From contig JAFYWF010000017.1 in NCBI GenBank assembly GCA_017558145.1, forward strand, positions 1 to 52,455: a stretch of DNA of 52,455 nt, written 5' to 3'. The position numbers and the translations under genes were made by a program. Source of the stretch: Lachnospiraceae bacterium (lineage in GTDB: Bacteria > Bacillota > Clostridia > Lachnospirales > Lachnospiraceae). Shown in pieces: positions 1-7,310 of this stretch; positions within the stretch are counted from its first letter, which is position 1; each line of letters opens with the position of its first letter. The notes below the pieces were generated by a model that was given only the letters and a program-made list of their open reading frames with translations, ran no database searches and was not told the origin of the DNA.

Positions 1-40
1 AACTCCTATCGGCAACAAAACTATAAGGAGGTAATGAAAA

Positions 41-601
41 ATGGCAAAAGTGGAATTGAAACAGCCTATCGTAGCAGAAATTTCCGAAGCAATCAAAGAA
101 GCACAGTCTGTTGTATTAGTTGACTATCGTGGACTTACAGTAGAACAGGATACAAATCTTCGTAAACAGCTTCGTGAAGCAGGTGTTACTTACAAGGTTT
201 ACAAGAACACAATGATGAACTTCGCGTTCAAAGGAACAGATTTCGAACAGCTTGCTCCATACTTAGAAGGACCAAGCGCAGTAGCTATTTCTACAACAGA
301 TGCAACAGCACCTGCAAGAATCTTAGCTAAATTCGCAAAAGATGCAAAAGCATTAGAAATCAAAGCCGGTGTAGTAGAAGGAACAGTATATGATGCAACA
401 GGTATGCAGGCAATCGCTGCAATTCCTTCCAGAGACGAACTTATTTCCAAATTACTTGGAAGCTTACAGTCTCCTATCACAAACTTTGCTCGTGTCATGA
501 ATCAGTTAGCAGAAAAAGGTGGCGCATCTGCTTGCGTTGCACCAGCAGCTGAAGAAGCACCAGCAGTAGAAGAAGCTGCAACAGAAGCAGCAGCTGAATA
601 A
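41..601 (+). CDS. rplJ: 50S ribosomal protein L10
   Basis: This 186-residue protein is the L10 stalk base, which anchors L7/L12 dimers on the large ribosomal subunit. The N-terminal half has the usual L10 layout, with an early basic helix, the VVLVDYRGLTVEQ stretch near residues 24-36 and the KVYKNTMM segment near 52-59. The C-terminal helix, which binds L7/L12, is followed by an Ala/Glu-rich tail common in clostridia. A good ribosome binding site (AAGGAGG at about 25-31) precedes the ATG. rplL follows 51 bases downstream, so the two form the normal stalk operon. Any L10-binding leader lies upstream of the window. Identification is secure. Confidence 0.98.
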   Translation: MAKVELKQPIVAEISEAIKEAQSVVLVDYRGLTVEQDTNLRKQLREAGVTYKVYKNTMMNFAFKGTDFEQLAPYLEGPSAVAISTTDATAPARILAKFAKDAKALEIKAGVVEGTVYDATGMQAIAAIPSRDELISKLLGSLQSPITNFARVMNQLAEKGGASACVAPAAEEAPAVEEAATEAAAE

Positions 602-652
602 TTAACGAAAACAAATTTTTGAAAAACAAAACCAAAATGGAGGTAAATTAAA

Positions 653-1024
653 ATGGCAAAATTAACAGCTCAGGAATTAATTGATGCAATTAAAGAATTA
701 ACAGTATTAGAATTAAATGATTTAGTAAAAGCTTGTGAAGAAGAATTTGGTGTATCTGCAGCAGCAGGTGTTGTTGTAGCAGCAGCAGGTCCTGCAGAAG
801 CAGCTGAAGAAAAAACAGAATTTGACGTAGAATTAACAGAAGTTGGTCCTAACAAAGTTAAAGTTATCAAAGTTGTACGTGAAGCTACAGGACTTGGCTT
901 AAAAGAAGCTAAAGACTTAGTTGACAATGCACCTAAGATGTTAAAAGAAGCAGTTTCTAAAGAAGAAGCTGATGATATCAAAGGTAAATTAGAAGCAGAA
1001 GGCGCTAAAGTTACTCTTAAATAA
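653..1024 (+). CDS. rplL: 50S ribosomal protein L7/L12
   Basis: This 123-residue protein is the mobile stalk protein L7/L12, which recruits translation GTPases. It shows the N-terminal dimerisation segment ([20 protein letters not shown]), an Ala-rich hinge around residues 36-52, and the C-terminal domain with [20 protein letters not shown] and [12 protein letters not shown]. Length and layout match the family. GGAGG at about 639-643 precedes the ATG. A strong terminator begins 23 bases after the stop, so rpoB is not simply the next gene of this transcript. Instead of rpoB, an unrelated envelope gene cluster follows. Confidence 0.98.
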   Translation: MAKLTAQELIDAIKELTVLELNDLVKACEEEFGVSAAAGVVVAAAGPAEAAEEKTEFDVELTEVGPNKVKVIKVVREATGLGLKEAKDLVDNAPKMLKEAVSKEEADDIKGKLEAEGAKVTLK

Positions 1025-1047
1025 TTCATATTGAGTGAGTTGAGCAT

Positions 1048-1078
1048 GGGCGAAGGATTCCACCTTCGCCCTTTTTTT
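1048..1078 (+). terminator. Rho-independent terminator of rplJ-rplL
   Basis: A perfect 9-bp stem, GGGCGAAGG (1048-1056) paired with CCTTCGCCC (1063-1071), has a 6-base loop and runs straight into seven T residues (1072-1078). It lies 23 bases after the rplL stop codon and separates the ribosomal stalk operon from the accessory genes. The 117 bases from here to the next gene hold no strong consensus promoter. The best -10-like site is TATGAT at 1136-1141, without a good -35. Confidence 0.95.
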
Positions 1079-1195
1079 GGAAAATGGTGAAATTAGATAA
1101 AATGTTAAAATTATTTATGTCGAAATTAGATATTGTATGATATTCTATTTTATGAGAATGGTATATGGAAAATCATATATCACAGGAGGAAAAAG

Positions 1196-1897
1196 ATGTA
1201 TCGAGTAGAGGATAAATTTTCCTGTTCTAAAATGGAGATGTTTTTGTTAAAAACTCGTTTACAGAGTGTTTTGGAAATAGATAGTAATCAAAAGAATAAA
1301 GATGGTTATCAAATCACCAGTGTATATTTTGATGACTATTGGGATAGCTGTTTACGGGAGACTATAGATGGTGTAAGGAATAGGTGTAAATATAGAATTC
1401 GAATTTACGATGATAATTATGATGCTATTAAATTAGAAATTAAGTATAAAAGTGATAGCAAGATTAATAAATTGAGTCAAAACATTACTTTTGAGGAAAT
1501 GAAGACTTTTCTAAAAGGGGAATGTGTTGAACGTGAGTGTGAAACAGATGATGTGATAGGCCGGATGAATATGGCTATTAGGACCAAGAAATTGGAGCCT
1601 GTAGTAATTGTCGAATATGACAGGACGGCATTTGTATATGAAACAGGAAATGTAAGAATTACGTTGGATCGTAATTTGAGATATAGTACAAATATAGATG
1701 ACTTTGTTAATGGAAAGAAAGAGCAATATCGAATTCTTCCGGAAGATAATAGGGTTATCGAAGTGAAATATGATGAAATGTTGCCTGGTGTGATTGCAAG
1801 AATTATTGAAAATGGCAATATGATTCAAACAAGTTATTCAAAATATAGTTTATGCAGAGGGATGGAATTGGGTTATGTCAACGAAAGATGTTATTAA
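1196..1897 (+). CDS. VTC-domain (polyphosphate polymerase type) protein
   Basis: This 233-residue soluble protein belongs to the VTC domain family, the tunnel-fold catalytic domain that makes polyphosphate from ATP in the yeast vacuolar transporter chaperone complex. The expected charged strands are visible: ITSVYFDD (40-47), K65-Y-R-I-R69, E81-I-K83, the EYDR segment at 140-143, RITLD at 154-158, and E189-V-K191 near the C-terminus. A longer reading frame begins at 1133, but ATG 1196 has a consensus AGGAGG 6-11 bases upstream and starts at the family's usual MYRxExKF, so it was chosen. The gene overlaps the next gene, a DUF4956 membrane protein, by 23 bases, which implies tight coupling. It has no transmembrane segment or SPX domain. 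The substrate is not proven; bacterial members are largely uncharacterised. Confidence 0.88.
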   Translation: MYRVEDKFSCSKMEMFLLKTRLQSVLEIDSNQKNKDGYQITSVYFDDYWDSCLRETIDGVRNRCKYRIRIYDDNYDAIKLEIKYKSDSKINKLSQNITFEEMKTFLKGECVERECETDDVIGRMNMAIRTKKLEPVVIVEYDRTAFVYETGNVRITLDRNLRYSTNIDDFVNGKKEQYRILPEDNRVIEVKYDEMLPGVIARIIENGNMIQTSYSKYSLCRGMELGYVNERCY

Positions 1898-2555
1898 AAA
1901 TGGTGTTTTAGAGAGCTTAACAGGAGGTACTTATTTAGAAGTATCTACTATTGTGGGAATTCTAATTTTTTCAGCAGTGATTGGACTTTATGTATATATG
2001 GTATATCGTATGTCTGCAAAATCTGCTTTTTATTCCAAAGATTTAAATATTACTATGGCAGGAATGCCAATTATGATTGCTGGAATTATGATTGCTATGC
2101 AGTCTAACTTGCTGGTTTCTTTTGGTATGGTAGGTGCATTATCTATCGTAAGATTTAGAACAGCAGTAAAAAATCCATTAGATTTATTGTATTTATTCTG
2201 GTCCGTAAGTGCAGGGATTATCTGCGGTGTTAACTTAAAAGTGTTAGCACTATTAATTAGTGTGCTTATGACAACTGTTGTTTTGTTATTACAGATGCTT
2301 CCTGCTATGCAGGCGCCACTTGTGTTAGTGCTTCGTGGAGATGCCAAAGAAGTGGACTGGAATACAGTAAAAAAATGTGTAACACAGAATGCAAGAAGTG
2401 CAAAACAGAAAACAGAGAGTTTCCGTTCTGGTCAAAAAGAAGTTATTTATGAAGTAAGATTATCAAAAGATTCTGTGTTAGTGGAAGAATTAGAAAAAAT
2501 TAACAACTTACAGGGAATCAATTTACTTGCTCATGATGGAGAATTCCGAGTATAG
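1875..2555 (+). CDS. DUF4956 family membrane protein
   Basis: This 226-residue integral membrane protein has about four hydrophobic segments (roughly residues 23-45, 58-80, 103-120 and 121-145), followed by a soluble C-terminal domain of about 75 residues. The hallmark stretch GALSIVRFRTAVKNPLDLLY lies near residues 88-107 between the membrane segments and is typical of DUF4956 proteins, whose function is unknown. Translation starts at ATG 1875 inside the 3' end of the VTC-domain gene, so the two are translationally coupled and probably form a complex. By analogy with eukaryotic VTC, where a small membrane domain forms the channel for the growing polyphosphate chain, this protein could be the membrane partner. 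That role is inference. Confidence 0.85.
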   Translation: MSTKDVIKNGVLESLTGGTYLEVSTIVGILIFSAVIGLYVYMVYRMSAKSAFYSKDLNITMAGMPIMIAGIMIAMQSNLLVSFGMVGALSIVRFRTAVKNPLDLLYLFWSVSAGIICGVNLKVLALLISVLMTTVVLLLQMLPAMQAPLVLVLRGDAKEVDWNTVKKCVTQNARSAKQKTESFRSGQKEVIYEVRLSKDSVLVEELEKINNLQGINLLAHDGEFRV

Positions 2556-2572
2556 TTCGAGGATGTAGACAG

Positions 2573-4549
2573 ATGAAAAAAACATTAGGTTTAGTTTTTC
2601 TTTTGCTATCCATGATATTGGGAACCATTTTGTTAAATGAACCTAAAAGTGCAGTATATATGGTAGATAGTGGAGAGGCTATTTTTTCAGTAAAACTGCG
2701 TTATGATATGGGAAGTTTGGAGATTCATCCTTGGTGGGATGAAGATACAGGAATTTGGTATATGTTTTTCCCTAGTTTCATAGAAGATAATGTGATTGAC
2801 TGTGGAAAAATACGACAGGATTTCTATATCAATGGGGAAAAAATCAAAGATCAATTCCAATGGGAAGACGAGATGTTATATGAAGTAGCATATGGCGAAA
2901 ATGAATTTCAAATGGTATTTTTGGAAGATTCCAATTTATCTACCCTGTATATTCAAACAGAGAGTGGTTCTAATGAATTAATGCGCTCTGCAAAAGAAAA
3001 TATAGAAAAAGGGTATATTGTGTCGCTGGATAGTCATGGACAGATTGAATACAGAGGTAATATCCGAGAATTAACAGGTCATGGAAATGCATGGCAGTTT
3101 TATGATAAACGAGCTTATGACATTAAGTTAAATAATAAAGCTACTCTGGCTGGTTTGGATGGTAATAATCAGTGGAAGCTGGTTCATATGTCTAATGATG
3201 GTGATAAGATTCACACTAGATTAGGGTATGATATTGCAGATATTTTTGGTGCTCCATATACACCGGAACATAATTGGGTAAATGTTTATTTTAATGGTGA
3301 ATATCATGGAATGTATTTATTGGTTTCTGCGGTGCGCAATCAGGATGTATTAAAAACAGATAGTGCAGTGGTGTTAGAAAAAGACATTCCCGGACGATAT
3401 GAATTAGAAGAGCATGTAATTTCTGCCAGTGGAAATCCATTAGTTATTCATAGACCGTTACTTTATCTTATGGATGAGGAGCAAAAGGCGGAAAAAAAAG
3501 ATGAGATTTTACAGAGAGTTCAGTTAGTAGAGGATACCATTGAGAGTGGAGTCTTAGACAATAAGGTTTTTGATGTAAATTCTTTTGTGATTCAGTATTT
3601 GGTAGAAGAGATTACCTTAAATCTAGATGGATTTGAGACAAGTTCTTTTATGTATTGGTTATCTGACAAGTCTCCATTGTATGCTGGACCGGCTTGGGAT
3701 TATGACGGAACATTTGGAGAATGTCTTCAAGTAGGAGATAGTGTGGTGGATCCGGCAAGCACGGTGTTGGACGGAGAAGAGAACGAATTATCATGGTATC
3801 ATAATTTGTTAGATAATCCGGAGTTTATGGAATTAGTTGCTAAGAAATATGAAGAATGTATGCCCCAGTTAAAACAGTTGTTTGAAGAAACTTTGGATTT
3901 ATATGCAGCTCATACGAGAACTTCTATTCGTAACGATTCTATCAGATGGGAGTATTTTAGTACAAATCCTAAAACAGGAACTTATCAGTCTTGGGGAAAT
4001 AATTTTAGATATCTGAAATATTTTAGTGCCAATCGATTTAATGCTTTAATGGACAGATGGAATATTGAAGGTGAAAAGATTGTTTGGAAAGGGAATGGAC
4101 AACAACATACAGTACAATTTTTATATAGCAACCAAATGGAAGAGATAGTAGTACAAGATGGTGAAACTATTGACTTGGCAGAAGTGACGGAGATTTATCA
4201 TCAGAAAGATTACCAAGCAAAGATTGCATACAGTGAAGAACCATTTAGCAAATATATTCCGGTATTAGAGGATTTTGCTATTAAGTTTGAAAAAGAACCT
4301 TCAGTGAGTTATAGAGAAGGTATGAAGTATGTGGAATTTCCTGTGGATATGTTTGCTGTGAGACAAAATTATGTATCGGTGTTTGTTGTTGATGCAGAAG
4401 GAAATAGTGATAGCATTCTTGCTGTAGAACCTTTTGTAGAGGATATTTGTTTAGAGTTACCGGAGGAACAAACAGGTTCTGTGGCGATGTATGTTTTCGC
4501 AGATGAAAATGCAAGTGCAGTGATTAATGAAGTAATCATAGAATATTAG
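2573..4549 (+). CDS. CotH-family kinase-like protein, membrane-anchored or exported
   Basis: This 658-residue protein has an N-terminal hydrophobic segment (residues 4-22) acting as signal peptide or anchor, then a CotH domain. CotH proteins are atypical protein kinases; the Bacillus spore-coat member phosphorylates CotB and CotG. Typical stretches are IEYRGNIRELTGHGN, KRAYDIKLNNK, and WVNVYFNGEYHGMYLL in the first half, and GPAWDYDGTFGE at about residues 371-382, which holds the Asp-x-Asp metal and catalytic pair. The last 150 residues look like beta-rich extracellular domains. The gene starts 17 bases after the DUF4956 stop, completing a three-gene unit. The likely site of action is outside the membrane. 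The target is unknown; the secreted repeat proteins encoded downstream are possible but unproven substrates. Confidence 0.87.
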   Translation: MKKTLGLVFLLLSMILGTILLNEPKSAVYMVDSGEAIFSVKLRYDMGSLEIHPWWDEDTGIWYMFFPSFIEDNVIDCGKIRQDFYINGEKIKDQFQWEDEMLYEVAYGENEFQMVFLEDSNLSTLYIQTESGSNELMRSAKENIEKGYIVSLDSHGQIEYRGNIRELTGHGNAWQFYDKRAYDIKLNNKATLAGLDGNNQWKLVHMSNDGDKIHTRLGYDIADIFGAPYTPEHNWVNVYFNGEYHGMYLLVSAVRNQDVLKTDSAVVLEKDIPGRYELEEHVISASGNPLVIHRPLLYLMDEEQKAEKKDEILQRVQLVEDTIESGVLDNKVFDVNSFVIQYLVEEITLNLDGFETSSFMYWLSDKSPLYAGPAWDYDGTFGECLQVGDSVVDPASTVLDGEENELSWYHNLLDNPEFMELVAKKYEECMPQLKQLFEETLDLYAAHTRTSIRNDSIRWEYFSTNPKTGTYQSWGNNFRYLKYFSANRFNALMDRWNIEGEKIVWKGNGQQHTVQFLYSNQMEEIVVQDGETIDLAEVTEIYHQKDYQAKIAYSEEPFSKYIPVLEDFAIKFEKEPSVSYREGMKYVEFPVDMFAVRQNYVSVFVVDAEGNSDSILAVEPFVEDICLELPEEQTGSVAMYVFADENASAVINEVIIEY

Positions 4550-4575
4550 AAATAATATTCTATGATTGCGTTTTT
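4532..4575 (+). terminator. Terminator overlapping the end of the CotH gene
   Basis: A 17-bp stem (4532-4548 with 4553-4569, one G-T wobble) closes on a GAAA tetraloop and is followed by G and TTTTT (4571-4575). The stop codon of the CotH gene (4547-4549) lies inside the hairpin. It should end most transcription of the VTC-DUF4956-CotH unit. Only about 45 bases remain before the next start codon, too few for an obvious promoter, so the MBOAT gene is probably served by read-through or by a promoter inside the CotH gene. Confidence 0.88.
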
Positions 4576-4619
4576 ATAAAAAAGAGATCATTGTTTGAAA
4601 TTTAAGTGGAGGAATGAAG

Positions 4620-6059
4620 ATGCTTTTTTCCAGTACTATATTTTTATTTCTGTTTTTGCCTATTGTAATAGGTTTGTATTATTTTGCAAAAGAAGAATAT
4701 CGTAATTGCTTGTTGTTGGTTGCGAGTATTATTTTTTATGCTTACGGCGAACCTAAATTGGTATTTTTACTGTTAGTATCAGTATTATTTAATTACATAA
4801 TATCTATAGGAATAGACAAGGCTGATGGTAATATTAAAGTAAAAAAAGGCTTGCTTGTATTTGCAATTCTTGTAAATATTGGAGCCCTTTTTGTATGCAA
4901 ATATTTGAATTTTACAATAGAGATTGTAGAAAAATTGTTGGGAGATATTCTAGAACATATACCGGTGGCATTACCTTTGGGAATATCTTTTTATACGTTT
5001 CAGATCATTTCTTATTTAGTGGATGTATATCGAAAGGATATTAAAGTTCAGAAGAATATTATTAATTTTGCATTGTATGTGACCTTTTTTCCACAGCTAG
5101 TGACAGGACCGATCGTACGATACAAAACTATGGCACAGGATTTGGAAAACAGAAAAGAAAGTTTTGATGATGTATGTGCAGGAATCCGTAGATTTTTAGT
5201 AGGATTTTGTAAAAAGGTTATCTTGGCAAATAATTTGGGGATAATTGCAGAATATGCTTTTAGAATAGATAATTATGGGAATCTACCTGTGGTAACTGCT
5301 TGGGTAGGTGCTATTAGTTACACGTTACAGATATATTTTGATTTTGCGGGATATTCGGATATGGCTTTAGGATTAGGAAGAATTTTTGGTTTCCATTTCG
5401 AAGAAAACTTTAATTATCCTTATGCAGCCAAAAGCTTTACTGATTTTTGGAGAAGATGGCATATTTCATTAAGCAGTTGGTTTAGAGATTATATCTATAT
5501 TCCTTTGGGTGGTTCAAGAGTAAGTAAAGGAAGATTGATATTTAATTTATTAGTTGTTTGGACCGTAACCGGTATTTGGCATGGAGCAGCCTGGAATTTT
5601 GTGGTTTGGGGCGTTTTATATTTTGTTTGTCTTGTGATAGAAAAGAATTTAATTCATCCGGAACGTATGAAAAGTAAGTTGTTGATACAAGGATATCGTA
5701 TTATAACTCTTTTAGGGGTGAATTTTCTGTGGGTATTCTTTAATGCAAGAGCAGAATATGGTATGAGTGCGGTTCGAAGAGGGGCAGGCTATTGTTTGTC
5801 TATGGTGGGGCTGAATGATAATCCGTTTTTTGCACAGGAAATTATGTTTTATTTCCAGCAATATGGATGGTTCTTGTTTTTTGGAATTCTTGCAGCAACG
5901 CCACTTGCCGTAAAGCTAAAAGCAGTATTTGCGAAAAAAAGAATTGCAAATGCGATATGGGAAGTTGCAGCAAGTGTGTCGTTGGCAGTATGTTTTCTGT
6001 ACTCCGTAGCTAATTTAGTTATGGGTTCCCATAATCCGTTTATTTATTTTAACTTTTAG
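4620..6059 (+). CDS. MBOAT-family O-acyltransferase (AlgI/PatA-like)
   Basis: This 479-residue multi-pass membrane protein belongs to the membrane-bound O-acyltransferase family, which moves acyl groups across the membrane to extracellular glycans such as alginate, peptidoglycan or teichoic acids. Characteristic features are the start MLFSSTIFLFLFLP, the SFYTFQIISYLVDVYR segment, YFDFAGYSDMALGLGRIFGF, the FTDFWRRWHISLSSWFRDYI stretch, and the catalytic TGIWHGAAWN with His at about residue 321. An in-frame ATG exists at 4614, but ATG 4620 gives a 7-base spacing from GGAGG (4608-4612) and the family's usual first residues. The following DHHW protein is the normal partner, receiving the acyl group outside the membrane. 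The glycan target is unknown. Confidence 0.93.
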   Translation: MLFSSTIFLFLFLPIVIGLYYFAKEEYRNCLLLVASIIFYAYGEPKLVFLLLVSVLFNYIISIGIDKADGNIKVKKGLLVFAILVNIGALFVCKYLNFTIEIVEKLLGDILEHIPVALPLGISFYTFQIISYLVDVYRKDIKVQKNIINFALYVTFFPQLVTGPIVRYKTMAQDLENRKESFDDVCAGIRRFLVGFCKKVILANNLGIIAEYAFRIDNYGNLPVVTAWVGAISYTLQIYFDFAGYSDMALGLGRIFGFHFEENFNYPYAAKSFTDFWRRWHISLSSWFRDYIYIPLGGSRVSKGRLIFNLLVVWTVTGIWHGAAWNFVVWGVLYFVCLVIEKNLIHPERMKSKLLIQGYRIITLLGVNFLWVFFNARAEYGMSAVRRGAGYCLSMVGLNDNPFFAQEIMFYFQQYGWFLFFGILAATPLAVKLKAVFAKKRIANAIWEVAASVSLAVCFLYSVANLVMGSHNPFIYFNF

Positions 6060-6111
6060 ATGCTTGCTAAAGAAATTCAGCGCGTTAGCGATAAATGTAT
6101 TTAGCAAGCAT
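6060..6111. repeat. 12-bp inverted repeat between the MBOAT and DHHW genes
   Basis: The perfect arms ATGCTTGCTAAA (6060-6071) and TTTAGCAAGCAT (6100-6111) enclose 28 bases, including a small CGC-GTTA-GCG hairpin (6081-6090). The left arm begins immediately after the MBOAT stop codon. No T-run follows, so it is not a standard terminator. It may be an intergenic palindromic repeat or a processing or stability hairpin between co-transcribed genes. Confidence 0.7.
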
Positions 6112-6130
6112 GGAGCGAGGTTATATTGTT

Positions 6131-7282
6131 ATGAATAAAAAAAAGAATCTACAATACGAAAAAATTCCACAGTATCTTTTGATAATTGCATTTATGGTAT
6201 TCTGTATATGTACCGGCTATTTCAGTTTGAAAAATTACTGGAATATTAAAGTGTCAGGTGTGGAAGCAACTCCGGATGGCTATACAAAGGAGAATGCATT
6301 TGAAGAGAATTTTAATATTTTGTTATGGAATAAAGATAAGTATGTTGAGTATTATGGTTTAGCAGCCAATTGGATGAAGCAGCCTAAGTTAAACAACACA
6401 ATTAAGTTAAAGAATGGCTATTTGTCGGAAGAAAGAGAAGCTTATTCGGATGAAATTTTAAAAAAGAATGCGGATGATTTGCGAAGGACAAAAGAATATT
6501 TGGAAGAAAAAGGTTCCGGATTGTTATATGTACAATCTCCGTACAAAATTTCTAAGTATGACAGTCAGATGCCGATGGGAATTGAAGACTACAGTAATGA
6601 TAATATGGATCGATTTTTGAATTTTATTCATGAAAACGGTATTGATACGATTGATTTGCGTGAGTCATTTTGGAAAGAAGGAATGGATCTTTATGATTAT
6701 TTCTTTAAAACAGATCATCATTGGACTCCGGAAGCAGGTTTTTTTGCTTTTACTCAAATTGCAGCATATACTGAAAAGGTTTTGGAGACAGAGATAGACG
6801 GACTGGTTACCAATATCGATAATTACAAGATTGAGAATTTCGAGGACTGGCATTTAGGATCTAATGGTCAAAGAACCGGGATACGCTACGGAGGAATTGA
6901 TGATTTTCATCTAATCACTCCGGATTTTCATACTAGTATTACTAATGTTTTAACGGGTGAAACGGGTAGCTATCAAGATGTATTAATTGAACGTGTTGTA
7001 TTGGAAGAAGAAAGCAGAGCGGTATATGATATTTGTTATGGAAATTCTATGAGTGGATTTTTCCATAATCCAAATGCAGCAAATGATAAAACAGTAGTAT
7101 TAGTAAGTGATTCCATGGGAAAAGTTGTGGCACCGTTTGTAATACTGGCTTTTGAAAATGTATATACTACCGGTTATGATTTGAATCAAGAAAAAATTGA
7201 GGAGATTAACCCTGATTTGGTAATTTATCTTCCTTATCATGATAATATTGATGGTGAAGGATATTATAGTATATTTAAATAA
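6131..7282 (+). CDS. DHHW/AlgJ-like exported SGNH-fold protein
   Basis: This 383-residue protein has one N-terminal transmembrane helix (about residues 14-34) and an extracellular domain of the DHHW family, related to the AlgJ/AlgX acetyl-transfer proteins. The naming motif appears as TDHHWTPE, with Asp195-His196-His197-Trp198. The nucleophile block appears as VSDSMGK with Ser328. An upstream in-frame start at 6095 would add residues encoded by the palindrome region. ATG 6131, with GAGG 10 bases upstream and a normal basic start before the membrane helix, is preferred. Paired with the MBOAT gene it should complete an O-acylation machine for a surface or secreted polysaccharide. Family assignment is firm; the substrate is unknown. 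Confidence 0.87.
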   Translation: MNKKKNLQYEKIPQYLLIIAFMVFCICTGYFSLKNYWNIKVSGVEATPDGYTKENAFEENFNILLWNKDKYVEYYGLAANWMKQPKLNNTIKLKNGYLSEEREAYSDEILKKNADDLRRTKEYLEEKGSGLLYVQSPYKISKYDSQMPMGIEDYSNDNMDRFLNFIHENGIDTIDLRESFWKEGMDLYDYFFKTDHHWTPEAGFFAFTQIAAYTEKVLETEIDGLVTNIDNYKIENFEDWHLGSNGQRTGIRYGGIDDFHLITPDFHTSITNVLTGETGSYQDVLIERVVLEEESRAVYDICYGNSMSGFFHNPNAANDKTVVLVSDSMGKVVAPFVILAFENVYTTGYDLNQEKIEEINPDLVIYLPYHDNIDGEGYYSIFK

Positions 7283-7310
7283 ACACGATTTTTTGGAGTG
7301 ATAACAAAAG

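Noticed and set aside
1133..1195. Longer N-terminus for the VTC-domain protein
   Set aside because: No ribosome binding site at 1133, and the extra 21 residues lie before the usual family start; ATG 1196 has AGGAGG.
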